Positions 24,909 to 32,608 of a stretch of DNA of 64,000 nucleotides are shown one piece after another. Origin of the DNA: Pseudomonas synxantha. Lineage in GTDB: Bacteria > Pseudomonadota > Gammaproteobacteria > Pseudomonadales > Pseudomonadaceae. A model generated the notes under the pieces. That model was given only the letters and a program-made list of their open reading frames with translations, did not search any database and was not told the origin of the DNA. The DNA lies in the NCBI RefSeq assembly GCF_900105675.1, contig NZ_LT629786.1, positions 1,550,001-1,614,000 on the forward strand, read 5' to 3'. The translations under genes were made by a program, and so were the position numbers. Within the stretch, counting starts at the first letter, position 1; each line of letters begins with the position of its first letter.

Positions 24909-25130
24909 TTACTCGATGGGTCGCATGAGGTGCGGTTGCCAATGGGTTACCCGATGCTCGAAGCGTGATCCGTCCGGATAGCGCCAATCGATGCCGTTCC
25001 AATAGAGGAAGCTCGATCCATTGGCGAACCGTTGCGCCTTTTTCGCTGGGGTGTAGGCAATGGCGTGGTGCTTTCCGCCACCCTTCGGCAGATCGGGCAG
25101 CCTGTCGCTGCACTTGATCCAATCGCTCAT
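24909..25130 (-). CDS. DUF551 domain protein
   Basis: This 73-residue protein has the DUF551 pattern: MSDWIKCSDRLPDLPKGG at the start and RVTHWQPHLMRP at the end, with a central AIAYTP and WNGIDWRYPDG. The family is widespread in prophages and has no known function. Confidence 0.8.
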   Translation of the reverse strand: MSDWIKCSDRLPDLPKGGGKHHAIAYTPAKKAQRFANGSSFLYWNGIDWRYPDGSRFEHRVTHWQPHLMRPIE

Positions 25131-25151
25131 GGCGACCTCCAGTGTTTGGGG

Positions 25152-25454
25152 TTAGGCGGTAGCCTTGGCGATGATGCATTCGGCGTCGGCCAGGGCCGCG
25201 TGGTAATTGCCCAGGTGCGCGGCGCCGAGCCTTGCCAGCCCGACTAGATTTGTCAGGCTCTCCAGCAGGTCGCGAGAGGCCGCCATTGCCTTCGCGGTGG
25301 AAAGCGCTTCGGCGTGGGTGATCTCGCAATCGGCAATCACCGGGTGCGCGTCTCGCTGAGCCACGATCGCGACACTCTGATAAGCCGGGCAACGATCTGT
25401 ATCAATGATCCGGAAGCCGCCTGTCACCGCGACCTCATCCACTTGAAGCACCAT
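25152..25454 (-). CDS. Hypothetical phage protein
   Basis: A 100-residue protein with a beta-rich N-terminal half (GFRIIDTDRCPAYQSVAIVAQ) and a helical C-terminal half with several alanines. Not recognised. The 144 bases upstream, to 25598, hold no gene I can support. Confidence 0.6.
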   Translation of the reverse strand: MVLQVDEVAVTGGFRIIDTDRCPAYQSVAIVAQRDAHPVIADCEITHAEALSTAKAMAASRDLLESLTNLVGLARLGAAHLGNYHAALADAECIIAKATA

Positions 25455-25598
25455 GTCGTTTCCTCCGTTGGTTCACCTGTATTCGTCAACACTCATTCCT
25501 CCCGCTGGTTGCCGATGGGCGCGGGGGAGGAGTGCTGACGTAATAGAGGTGGGGAAGGGGGGATGCCGGTCTTTCCCGGCTGTCATGGCGCTGGTTGT

Positions 25599-26372
25599 TC
25601 AGTCGTACAGGCCATAACTGAAATCGTGCTCGTCGCAATCGATCACCAGCTTGGCACCACCGAAGTAGAGGGCCGCAGTGAGCTTTTCCCACTTCTTGTA
25701 AATCATGAAGTTGCGGCCAATGGGTGCGCCGTCCAGCTTCGCGCTGTAGACCTCACCGAAGTCGTAGCCCCGGTCGTTCTGGCCCTTGACGCTGATGCTG
25801 ATCCGATTTGCCAGCTCCCATTCGGTGCGCTTGGTACCAGAGGAGTATCGAGATGACGAACTGCGCTCTTCCGGCTGTGGGTCAAAGCAGATGTGCATGT
25901 GCTTGCTGCTGCCGATGTAGTCGTTTTCAGCCTCACGAATGGTGATGTGCGGGCTCTCCCATTGCTCGTCGGTTGCACGCTCTTTGTTTTCTTCGATGAA
26001 GGCATTCAACAAATCGCTCAGGTTTACGAATTCCGGCACGATGTCGTCTTTCAGCGCATCGTCGATCGCTGCTTGCGAACGACGGAGCATTTCGCCTGTA
26101 ACGCCTGAAGACTCCCACTGTGTTTTCAATGCGGTAGCGATCAGGTCGTTGTAGCGAGTCAGCTCAAACAGATCGCTCACGTTGGATGGCAGCGCATCTT
26201 TAATGGCCTGGCTGACCAGCTTGCCCATGTCGCTGTAGCTGCGGAAATTGTCTTTGATGATGTCGGTGAACATGCTTTCCACATGTTTATCGATGATTTC
26301 GGCTGGCTTGGCGCTGTCTGTGAATCGGGTTACGCCATCCATCAGCATGGATTGAAGTGTTTGCTCGTTCAT
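25599..26372 (-). CDS. Hypothetical early phage protein, first large gene after PL
   Basis: This 257-residue acidic protein (MNEQTLQSMLMDGVTRFTDS...) has a helical N-terminal two-thirds and a C-terminal part with YDFGEVYSAKLDGAPIGRNF and ending FSYGLYD. ATG at 26372 follows GGAGCACC. As the promoter-proximal long gene of the leftward transcript it should be among the first proteins made on induction. No family is recognised; by position it could play an early host-takeover role. Confidence 0.65.
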   Translation of the reverse strand: MNEQTLQSMLMDGVTRFTDSAKPAEIIDKHVESMFTDIIKDNFRSYSDMGKLVSQAIKDALPSNVSDLFELTRYNDLIATALKTQWESSGVTGEMLRRSQAAIDDALKDDIVPEFVNLSDLLNAFIEENKERATDEQWESPHITIREAENDYIGSSKHMHICFDPQPEERSSSSRYSSGTKRTEWELANRISISVKGQNDRGYDFGEVYSAKLDGAPIGRNFMIYKKWEKLTAALYFGGAKLVIDCDEHDFSYGLYD

Positions 26373-26461
26373 TTGGTGCTCCGTGCTTGATCGGTTGTTT
26401 TCCCAATGCACCCGACCGAACTGCAGTTGGGTGCATCAGTGAAAACTTCCGCGGTAACCCG

Positions 26462-26608
26462 CTACTGGCGTCGGTCACCGGCTTGAATCAAATGTTCTTC
26501 CAGCCGCGGGCCTTTCGGCTTGTTCTCCCGCTGGATAACTGTTCTTGGCGCTTTACGCTGCACGCCCGGGTCAGTTGCCAACCCTCTGAACCGTTTAGGC
26601 CGGTTCAT
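26462..26608 (-). CDS. Possible small basic protein
   Basis: The frame encodes 48 residues, MNRPKRFRGLATDPGVQRKA and on, strongly basic, with AAAGG upstream of its ATG. It would be the first gene after PL, the place where lambda has N. No arginine-rich antitermination motif is convincing. The rest of 26373-26713 holds only leader sequence. Confidence 0.4.
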   Translation of the reverse strand: MNRPKRFRGLATDPGVQRKAPRTVIQRENKPKGPRLEEHLIQAGDRRQ

Positions 26609-26713
26609 CGCTGCCTTTGAATCTGGGCCGGTGGTGATCCGGCAAGGGGTGAAACCAAAGAGCGGTAGGCTGTGAGGCCCTGTCGAGCCCTGTTGGGTGA
26701 CTCGATGGAGCAA

Positions 26714-26756
26714 AGATAAGCTAATGCCTAATCACCTGTAAATAGGTAATGCCTAA
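26714..26756 (-). promoter_or_regulatory. Leftward early promoter PL with two repressor operators (OL-like)
   Basis: On the minus strand TTTACA (26742-26737) and TTATCT (26719-26714) are separated by 17 bases. Two operator-like sites overlap them: TAAGCTAATGCCTAA at 26717-26731 in the spacer and ATAGGTAATGCCTAA at 26742-26756 over the -35 box. They match sites next to the CI-like gene at 32602-32673, so the repressor should block this promoter. Confidence 0.7.
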
Positions 26757-26800
26757 TTATTTAAAGAAATTTCTCCTGCTGGTTATTCCCCTTTTTGGTG

Positions 26801-26838
26801 GTGACATTCAGATCGGGGCTGATATAAGCTTTGCCTAA
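26801..26838 (+). promoter_or_regulatory. Rightward promoter with an operator over its -10 box
   Basis: GTGACA at 26801-26806 and TATAAG at 26823-26828, with a 16-base spacer, point to the DUF1654 gene. TAAGCTTTGCCTAA at 26825-26838 resembles the operator TAAGCATTGCCTAA at 32602-32615 and overlaps the -10 box. Confidence 0.55.
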
Positions 26839-26877
26839 CCTGTATGGATATACAGCATTTAACCGGGAGGGGATTTC

Positions 26878-27189
26878 ATGGCGAAGAAGCAGGCGGTATC
26901 GGCAGCACGGCAGGAAATGAGCGGCATGGCGCGTCTGGGGCTGCGCGTCTCATCGATGATCAACCACCCCATCGCCCAAGAGCGGCGGGAGGTGACGATT
27001 CACCGCCTGGACACGGATGGAGATCGCGAGTGGGAAGAGGTGCTGAGCGTAATCGCCGAAACCGACGAGCTTGAGCTGACACTCAATGACGACGGCAGCG
27101 TGACGGTGAGGTGGGAGCAGCAGGAAGTCGAGGTAGCGGGGAGGGGAGAGGTCGAGTTTCAGCCAGAAGAAGAGGCGGCGCCTTTCTGA
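26878..27189 (+). CDS. DUF1654 domain protein
   Basis: This 103-residue protein matches the Pseudomonas-specific DUF1654 family: MARLGLRVSSMINHPIAQ then WEEVLSVIAETDELELTLNDDGSV (given as two segments), and an acidic tail. A GGGAGGGGA site precedes the ATG. Its promoter carries an operator like those of the CI repressor. Function unknown. Confidence 0.8.
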   Translation: MAKKQAVSAARQEMSGMARLGLRVSSMINHPIAQERREVTIHRLDTDGDREWEEVLSVIAETDELELTLNDDGSVTVRWEQQEVEVAGRGEVEFQPEEEAAPF

Positions 27190-27197
27190 TAGGCATG

Positions 27198-27220
27198 AAA
27201 AAGCCCGCTCGTTGCGGGCT
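27198..27220 (-). terminator. Terminator of the leftward membrane-protein gene
   Basis: AGCCCGC at 27202-27208 pairs with GCGGGCT at 27214-27220. On the minus strand a TTTTT run follows, so it stops leftward transcription from 27813. Confidence 0.8.
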
Positions 27221-27237
27221 CACTTAAGCATGGTTAG

Positions 27238-27813
27238 TCAGTCCGTAATCGGTGGGTACTTGCCGCTCACCGAGTCTCTGTAGACGATCTCGCTGAACAG
27301 CCTGGGGCCATCACGCATAGTGACCAGGGCTGCCTTGGCCTCTTCCTTGGTTTCATATGGGCCGGCACCTACGGCCAGGCCGATCATAGAAACTACTGGA
27401 AGCCCGGTACTGGTAATTGCCTCAATGGTTCGCTGCTGTTCTTCTTCGTCACGGCAGGCAGTTGATGCAACCCATCCATTTTTAAGGCGCGGGGCGGCTA
27501 GTGGCTCAACATCGGCGCCGCAGTGCTTGCACTTGACCGCAGCAGTCTTGATGCTCTCGGCACACATAGGGCAGGGGCGAGTGTCTTTCTCTGCCTGGGT
27601 AGAAGCGGGGGAGCCCTTACCGCCCAGCAGAACCATGAGCAAGCCCGCGAGCGCGATCATGCCACCAACGATCGTATGGATCTGTCGGTCGGCCATCAGG
27701 CCCATGTTGTTTACTCGGCCGCCAGCGCCGGTCGGCACGGAGACATCCATGCCCAGTGCGAAGATCAGCCAGCAGACGCCAACAATCAGCGCGAACATCC
27801 CAAATCCTTTCAT
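27238..27813 (-). CDS. Membrane protein with zinc ribbon and SPOR-like end
   Basis: This 191-residue protein has two hydrophobic helices (residues 4-24 and about 49-67), a zinc ribbon CPMC...CKHC near 79-98, and a C-terminal domain with AGPYETKEEAKAALVTMR, the pattern of SPOR-type modules. ATG at 27813 has GGGAGGG upstream. It lies in the immunity region with its own terminator and is leftward, so it may be expressed in the lysogen. A membrane-sited exclusion function is possible; nothing proves it. Confidence 0.65.
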   Translation of the reverse strand: MKGFGMFALIVGVCWLIFALGMDVSVPTGAGGRVNNMGLMADRQIHTIVGGMIALAGLLMVLLGGKGSPASTQAEKDTRPCPMCAESIKTAAVKCKHCGADVEPLAAPRLKNGWVASTACRDEEEQQRTIEAITSTGLPVVSMIGLAVGAGPYETKEEAKAALVTMRDGPRLFSEIVYRDSVSGKYPPITD

Positions 27814-27924
27814 TGGATCCCTCCCGTAATTGAGCCAGCACTCTACCATTCGTGGCGTACAGCCACCATCGGCCCTGCGGACGATCAATTGCTGCTAACG
27901 ACGCGAATCGGTCGCACGTCCAAA

Positions 27925-28131
27925 CTAATGCGCTCGTGCCCCAGTTATCACGTAGAGGACGTCAACGCCGGCTTTTGCGACATTGGCCAGGTAGTTTGCG
28001 TTCGGCACTCGAGCGCCTCTCTCATAGTTGCCCTGGGCATTGACCAATACGCCTCCGGCGGTCGCAAGTGCTTGCTGTGTGAGGCCCAGGCGAACCCTTT
28101 CTTCCTTGAGCCGATCAGTGATCTGTTTCAT
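27925..28131 (-). CDS. XRE-family helix-turn-helix regulator
   Basis: A 68-residue single-domain regulator: LKEERVRLGLTQQALATAGG is the HTH entry and QGNYERGARVPNANYL the recognition and closing part. ATG at 28131 has GAGGTAT upstream. Two direct repeats AAGGTGYCTG on the minus strand lie 22-55 bases before the start, probable autoregulatory sites. It is divergent from the gene at 28348. It is separate from the CI/Cro pair. Confidence 0.8.
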   Translation of the reverse strand: MKQITDRLKEERVRLGLTQQALATAGGVLVNAQGNYERGARVPNANYLANVAKAGVDVLYVITGARAH

Positions 28132-28152
28132 TGGGTATACCTCACAATTGGG

Positions 28153-28185
28153 CAGACACCTTATCACTTAATTCGCAGGCACCTT
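28153..28185. promoter_or_regulatory. Two direct repeats upstream of the XRE gene
   Basis: CAGACACCTT at 28153-28162 and CAGGCACCTT at 28176-28185 are 23 bases apart in the divergent interval between the XRE gene and the gene at 28348. They are candidate operators for the XRE protein. Confidence 0.5.
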
Positions 28186-28347
28186 TTGAGGGGGCGAATA
28201 CCAGGTCTTGCGCTGCGCTATATCCAGGAACAAAAAGCCCGTTCAGTGGCGGATAAACCGGAGTTACGAAATCTTGTGATAACCCAAATTACTGAACACT
28301 CATACGCGCTCCGAACTCAATAAACTGTGTCTTATTTGGTGGTGAGC

Positions 28348-28539
28348 ATGAGCAACGACAGGAAGGAAAATGCGCTAGCCCTTTGGCGCTCCATGATGGA
28401 AGAAACCGAACTGTATATCGACTATGAGGAGCTTTACGAAATTCTCATCGAAATGGCAAACGGCTTGATGCGTGAAGGAGTTGTCACTGAGGCTGAGTGG
28501 CTTGATCTCGTTCGACAGGCCTCCAAGATTCTGGCTTAG
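28348..28539 (+). CDS. Hypothetical small acidic protein
   Basis: A 63-residue acidic helical protein (MSNDRKENALALWRSMMEET...), divergent from the XRE regulator. ATG at 28348 follows GGTGGTGAGC; a GTG at 28327 would add seven residues. No family recognised. Confidence 0.6.
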   Translation: MSNDRKENALALWRSMMEETELYIDYEELYEILIEMANGLMREGVVTEAEWLDLVRQASKILA

Positions 28540-28576
28540 TCAGTCCACGGGTCCAGATCGGGGAATGCAATAACAA

Positions 28577-28612
28577 AAAGCCCGCCAGTAGGGGAGAGGC
28601 CATGGCGGGCTT
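28577..28612 (-). terminator. Leftward hairpin terminator
   Basis: AAGCCCGCCA at 28579-28588 pairs with TGGCGGGCTT at 28603-28612. On the minus strand TTT follows the stem, so it fits leftward transcription from the metalloprotease gene. Confidence 0.65.
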
Positions 28613-28678
28613 GGCCCTTGGCCAGATGGATAGACGCCTCACTGGCGATAGACCAGATCGGGAAGGGCGGATACAAGA

Positions 28679-28705
28679 AGCCCGGCGCTGGGCCGGGCTC
28701 GTTTT
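28679..28705. terminator. Hairpin terminator between 28539 and 28708
   Basis: AGCCCGGC at 28679-28686 pairs with GCCGGGCT at 28692-28699, followed by CGTTTT on the plus strand. It would close rightward transcription from 28348 and may also affect leftward messages. Confidence 0.65.
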
Positions 28706-28707
28706 GA

Positions 28708-29772
28708 TTATTTCACGATGCTAAGGCGTGGCTTTTGCTTGAAATTATACAAATTACCAAAGTCTTCAGGCGCCAATCCAAGGATGCTCATTAGATCTTC
28801 AAGCGAATATCCCAGATCTTCCAGGTGAAGCTCCAGAATCTCTGAAGTCAGATGAGCTTTCTCATGCGGAAAGTCCAGTTCAGCGGGCTCCCTCATTCGA
28901 TAGCCGAGGCTGCCGATTTGTCTCCACATATAATCGCTCTGAGACTTTGTAATTGCACCGATCGTGCCCGCCCTATAGAGCAAGGCGCTCATAGATACTT
29001 TCCATACAGGCTTAAGCGCGGCCAGCGACTGTATGCTGATGTTCTTCAACTGATAGAAAATATCTTTTTCTGGCATCAGTAATGCGGCTGCGAATTTGTT
29101 GGCCTCATCCTCCATCGTTGGACTGGGTTGTCGATGCATCACTAAATGACCGAGCTCATGAGCAAGTGAAAATCTCATTCTATCTGCGGATTGATTTTTG
29201 CTCAGAAAAATACAAGGCGGCATCCCACGAATGGCAAGGGTTACGCCGTCAATTTTTCCAGCAGGAAAATCGCAAACAAATATCAAAACGCCAGCGCGCT
29301 CCACGAAATCGGCGAGATTTTTGATAGGTCCGTCAGGGATCATCCACGATCTTCTGACCAAGAATGCGATCTCATCGGCATCGCCATTGTACTGGTCGAT
29401 GTCTAGATAAGGGAGCTCATAATCCTTTGCGAGGTCGACGGATTTAAGAAGCTTTCGGTAGTGCATGATGCGCAGATTCATTTCGGCCTGGATGGCGTCA
29501 AGCGTCTTCTGCGGGACAGTAGCCTTCTTGCGATAAGCATGAACACTAACCGGCAGCCCATACACCCGATCCTGGTTAAAAAAATATTCCCTAGGAAAGG
29601 AAAGGCACTTGCAGAAGGCTTCAACCATTTCCTCGGCAGGCTCCATTAATCCATTTTCAATCTTTGATAGGTAGCCTTGAGTGATGCTCATGGATTTGGA
29701 TAGAGCGCTCTGGCTGAAGCCGCGAAACTGCCTGGCCAGCTGAAGCATCTCAGGGTTAAATGTATTGCTCAT
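28708..29772 (-). CDS. HTH-IrrE/ImmA metalloprotease regulator
   Basis: This 354-residue protein joins an XRE-type HTH (residues about 9-45, SQSALSKSMSITQGYLSKIE) to an IrrE/ImmA (M78, DUF955) metallopeptidase domain with the zinc motif HELGH at 205-209 and downstream EDEANKFAAALLMP. Such proteins cleave repressors or antitoxins (ImmA with ImmR; IrrE with DdrO). The start overlaps the stop of the gene before it (TGATG; a GTG three bases earlier is possible), so the two are co-translated. The region is AT-rich compared with the flanks, a sign of separate acquisition. Confidence 0.88.
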   Translation of the reverse strand: MSNTFNPEMLQLARQFRGFSQSALSKSMSITQGYLSKIENGLMEPAEEMVEAFCKCLSFPREYFFNQDRVYGLPVSVHAYRKKATVPQKTLDAIQAEMNLRIMHYRKLLKSVDLAKDYELPYLDIDQYNGDADEIAFLVRRSWMIPDGPIKNLADFVERAGVLIFVCDFPAGKIDGVTLAIRGMPPCIFLSKNQSADRMRFSLAHELGHLVMHRQPSPTMEDEANKFAAALLMPEKDIFYQLKNISIQSLAALKPVWKVSMSALLYRAGTIGAITKSQSDYMWRQIGSLGYRMREPAELDFPHEKAHLTSEILELHLEDLGYSLEDLMSILGLAPEDFGNLYNFKQKPRLSIVK

Positions 29773-30407
29773 CACGATGGTCGGGCCGGTTTGCTTTCAG
29801 TAGGTTTAACTGGCGCCAGCTCTTTCTTGACTGTTGCTCGGCGCCTTCTCGCGGGCTGGGCGCCCTGCGAATCCTTCGATGGCGCTGCGGGCAGTCCAGT
29901 TGGGATAGCTTCAACAGGCGCGACTGGTCGCTCATAAACTGGACGGGACCAAGCTACCGACTCGCCATCCCTGCGAACCATGCGGACTTGAAAGATCTCG
30001 GTTTCAAGCTTGTTGAGGATGTAAATAATTTCGGTCTTTACTGCCTCTGGAATCCCAAGAACCTGCTGTTCGGGGTCGTGAAAGGCAAGAGCCATAGGCG
30101 TAGGGTAGTTGCTGCTGAACCCCTTTTCGTCGCCTTTTTTGAAGCGAAATGCCAATTGCTGGCCAATCATGAAAATACAGGTGTTTCCCGCCCTGTTAAC
30201 GTGGACGCCAGGGAGCGGATCAAGCGCCTCTTCCAAAGCTCCAATAGTGTAATCCCAAACAACGTTCGCCCGAGTTCTGTTATAGAACTGAGCTCGATTT
30301 GGCACCTCAAGCCATTGCTTCCAGCCTTTGAGTACGGCTTCTGCGATGACCTGTTCGTAGGGTTTGATGAGATTGCTGATTTCTGAGTCGGATAACTGGG
30401 CGGTCAT
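29772..30407 (-). CDS. Unknown partner of the HTH-metalloprotease
   Basis: This 211-residue protein has a helical N-terminal half (MTAQLSDSEISNLIKPYEQV...), a central mixed part with GQQLAFRFKKGDEKGFSSN, and a Pro/Ala/Lys-rich disordered tail ending PTESKPARPS. I do not recognise a family. It is the first gene of a two-gene unit with its own promoter at 30436-30465 and is coupled to the HTH-metalloprotease. By analogy with other two-gene IrrE modules it may be the toxin or effector, but the evidence is context only. Confidence 0.7.
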   Translation of the reverse strand: MTAQLSDSEISNLIKPYEQVIAEAVLKGWKQWLEVPNRAQFYNRTRANVVWDYTIGALEEALDPLPGVHVNRAGNTCIFMIGQQLAFRFKKGDEKGFSSNYPTPMALAFHDPEQQVLGIPEAVKTEIIYILNKLETEIFQVRMVRRDGESVAWSRPVYERPVAPVEAIPTGLPAAPSKDSQGAQPARRRRATVKKELAPVKPTESKPARPS

Positions 30408-30435
30408 ACAGGAGCTCTCTCTAAGGCTTGAGAGA

Positions 30436-30465
30436 ATCATAGAGCAGCTACAAAATATTAGTCAA
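30436..30465 (-). promoter_or_regulatory. Promoter of the metalloprotease module
   Basis: On the minus strand TTGACT (30465-30460) and TATGAT (30441-30436) are 18 bases apart, about 22 bases before the start codon at 30407. The AT-rich flank carries a repeated GGAATAWTTT motif (near 30465-30485) that may be an operator for the HTH protein. Confidence 0.6.
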
Positions 30466-30569
30466 ATTATTCCAAAAAATATTCCTAAATGCGCCGACTT
30501 CCTATTTTAGCCTTGTTTTAACCCCTTCCTTGTACCTTGCCGCGTCACGCTTTCAATGCCTTCTGCACC

Positions 30570-30785
30570 TCATCCCCGCGCACCGTAGAAGTGGTTCAGC
30601 AGCATCAGCTCAACCACAGCCACGAAAGCGCAGACCACGACAAAGCCAGGGCTGAAGACTCGCTTGCGATGGGATGAACTGCCGTCCGGCCAAATGCCAG
30701 CTTCGGCTGTGAAAACCAGCATGAGCGCCATCAGAGCATAGGTCCACACCTTGCTCCAGAAGCTCTGCTCTCGCCATGCAGTCAT
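30570..30785 (-). CDS. Small two-helix membrane protein
   Basis: A 71-residue protein with two helices (VWTYALMALMLVFTAEAGI and GFVVVCAFVAVVELMLLNHF). Its ATG overlaps the stop of the gene upstream by four bases, tying it to the repressor operon. Such a protein in an immunity operon may act in superinfection exclusion; this is inference. Confidence 0.65.
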   Translation of the reverse strand: MTAWREQSFWSKVWTYALMALMLVFTAEAGIWPDGSSSHRKRVFSPGFVVVCAFVAVVELMLLNHFYGARG

Positions 30786-31027
30786 TTTTTCTGTTCCGCA
30801 GACCGAATTATCCGGCCGTCCTTCACCTCATCCGCATAACCCGCCAGTCGATCCTCGTCCGCATGAAGCACGGTACACATCCTCAGCACGGCTTGGGCGT
30901 CCGCCTCATTCCTGGCAAGGCTCAGTCGCTCTGCAATCCTCATCAGCTCTACGGCCGACCACTTGAGGTCTGAGGCGATGCCTTGTAGGTCGCGCTTGAG
31001 ATCTTGGTTTGGTTTGTCGAGGGTCAT
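30782..31027 (-). CDS. Small helical protein, tandem family copy 1
   Basis: An 81-residue protein, MTLDKPNQDLKRDLQGIASD and on, with LKWSAVELMRIAERL and the end motif GYADEVKDGRIIR. It shares the plan (M-x-L-x-x-PN-x-x-L, LKWS-x-V, GYADEVK-x-x-x-I-x-R) with the protein at 31260-31496 and, more weakly, 31523-31750. No outside family is recognised. Confidence 0.65.
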   Translation of the reverse strand: MTLDKPNQDLKRDLQGIASDLKWSAVELMRIAERLSLARNEADAQAVLRMCTVLHADEDRLAGYADEVKDGRIIRSAEQKK

Positions 31028-31036
31028 AATGCGTCC

Positions 31037-31228
31037 TTACAGATCTATGGCTCGAAGGCGCTCAATGGCGTCTCTGAGCTTTACGGACTGCTCCAGGGCT
31101 GCTTCGCCGAGATCGATAAGGCCTGCATTCATTAATTCCACTGCCTGACTGGCCAGCGTTTCGGCGATAGCTTCAAGGTTCGCCGAGTAAGCTTCAATCT
31201 CAGATTTTGCAGTCTGCGTCATAGCCAT
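31037..31228 (-). CDS. Small helical protein, divergent member of the tandem cluster
   Basis: A 63-residue helical protein with LASQAVELMNAGLIDLGEAA and ending IERLRAIDL. It has the same size, helical pattern and placement as the three paralogues but lacks their end motif, so membership is tentative. Confidence 0.55.
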   Translation of the reverse strand: MAMTQTAKSEIEAYSANLEAIAETLASQAVELMNAGLIDLGEAALEQSVKLRDAIERLRAIDL

Positions 31229-31259
31229 GTTCTCCGCATTTATCTGTGCGATTATTTAC

Positions 31260-31496
31260 CTAGCGACTGACGCGCGTTATATGCGCCGTCTTTACCTCAT
31301 CCGCATACCCATCCATCAGCTCCTCGACCTCCTGGAACCTCATAGCGATCGCTATCAGTTCGCGAGCGTCATCTTCCTGGCCGGCATCAGAAAGCTTTAC
31401 AGCAGCCTGCTTCAGGTCGACGCCTGACCACTTGAGCAGGGCGGTAGCCTCTTTAAGGTCGCGGTGCAGTTGCTGGTTTGGCATGGTGAGGGGCAT
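31260..31496 (-). CDS. Small helical protein, tandem family copy 2
   Basis: A 78-residue protein, MPLTMPNQQLHRDLKEATAL and on, with LKWSGVDLKQAAVKLSDAG and the end GYADEVKTAHITR. It is the clearest paralogue of 30782-31027. Confidence 0.65.
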   Translation of the reverse strand: MPLTMPNQQLHRDLKEATALLKWSGVDLKQAAVKLSDAGQEDDARELIAIAMRFQEVEELMDGYADEVKTAHITRVSR

Positions 31497-31522
31497 GCAG
31501 TCTCCTTGCTGTTTCTTCGATC

Positions 31523-31750
31523 CTACTCAGATTCGGTTCGCGTTATCAGTCCAGCACCAACCTCGTCTGCGAGGGCGGCGAGCCGATCCGCATCATCGTA
31601 TAACTTCGCTACCAGCTTTAGGACGGCTGCAACATCGATATCTTGGCAGTCCTTAGTGATGTTGATTATGCCGCCCGCGGCTTGCTCGAGGCCCAGCCCA
31701 AGGTAATTGAGCTCGTTGCACAGCTGTTTGTTGGGCTTGGTGAGGGGCAT
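31523..31750 (-). CDS. Small helical protein, tandem family copy 3
   Basis: A 75-residue protein, MPLTKPNKQLCNELNYLGLG and on, ending LADEVGAGLITR. The start is identical in pattern to copy 2. It begins three bases after the repressor stop codon, so it is the first gene translated behind cI. Confidence 0.65.
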   Translation of the reverse strand: MPLTKPNKQLCNELNYLGLGLEQAAGGIINITKDCQDIDVAAVLKLVAKLYDDADRLAALADEVGAGLITRTESE

Positions 31751-31753
31751 GGG

Positions 31754-32608
31754 CTATACCAGATTGGCATTCCAGACGAGCAGCACACGCGCCTGGATGT
31801 ACGTTTCATCAAGAAAGATGTCCTCGGCCTTGTGCTTCCGATTGTCCGACAGCATCTTGAATTTGTCCTTACCCTTCATTTGCAGACGCTTGATGTACTG
31901 AAAGCCTTGGTACGAGAAGAAGTAGATTCCATCGCCAACGAACTCTTTGATGCTGACATCGACCAGTAGCGGATCGCCATGCTTGATGGTTGGCGTCATG
32001 GACTGCCCCCAGCCGGTGATCATCTTCAGATGGAAGTGCTCTTTGAACTCGACGCCCATGGCTCGGAGCTGGGAGGGGCTGACGCGCACGTCCTGGAGCA
32101 TCTCGGGGAAGTCATGAGCAATTTCGCCGCCGCCCAAGGCTCCGCGTACGTCATAGTGAGCAATCCATACTTCGTCGCCCACCTTTCCAGGCCTGTAGGC
32201 GTCATGCACCAAGCCGCCCAACTCCTCGCCCAGGGCGTCATCTTCCGCAATAGCTAGAAGCCTCATTAGCTTGTCTTCGCCGAGGCGCTTCCCAGCAAGC
32301 ATTGCTCGGAACTTCTCGACGGCGGTCGAAGCAGGCTCTGGCTCAGCAACTAAAACGCCAGTTCTGGCGCCGTCTCCAATATTTTCATATGAAAAGCCAG
32401 GGCGCAGACCCCAGTGCTCTGGGCCAACGACATCGGAGAAATAGGCGATCACGTCCATCAGCTTCGACTTGTCGATCCTGCCGTTTTTCACCCAGCCCTG
32501 TATCGACGGAGGCTTCACGGAGAAGTCGTCTGCGAGGTCTTTTTTCGATACGCCCTTGGCGATCCGCGCAGCTTCAATGGCTGCGCCTAATTCTGGTCCG
32601 GTAAGCAT
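31754..32608 (-). CDS. CI/LexA-like prophage repressor
   Basis: This 284-residue repressor has an N-terminal HTH (residues about 8-50, KKDLADDFSVKPPSIQGWVK) and a C-terminal S24 peptidase domain with the serine in GWGQSMTPTIKHGD (Ser203) and the lysine in QYIKRLQ (Lys240), so RecA-stimulated self-cleavage is expected. It would keep the prophage silent by binding the operators at 32602-32673 and at 26717-26838. Its start codon lies inside one operator-like site, and no standard ribosome site is present, as with leaderless cI of lambda. It is followed by the tandem small genes. Confidence 0.92.
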   Translation of the reverse strand: MLTGPELGAAIEAARIAKGVSKKDLADDFSVKPPSIQGWVKNGRIDKSKLMDVIAYFSDVVGPEHWGLRPGFSYENIGDGARTGVLVAEPEPASTAVEKFRAMLAGKRLGEDKLMRLLAIAEDDALGEELGGLVHDAYRPGKVGDEVWIAHYDVRGALGGGEIAHDFPEMLQDVRVSPSQLRAMGVEFKEHFHLKMITGWGQSMTPTIKHGDPLLVDVSIKEFVGDGIYFFSYQGFQYIKRLQMKGKDKFKMLSDNRKHKAEDIFLDETYIQARVLLVWNANLV

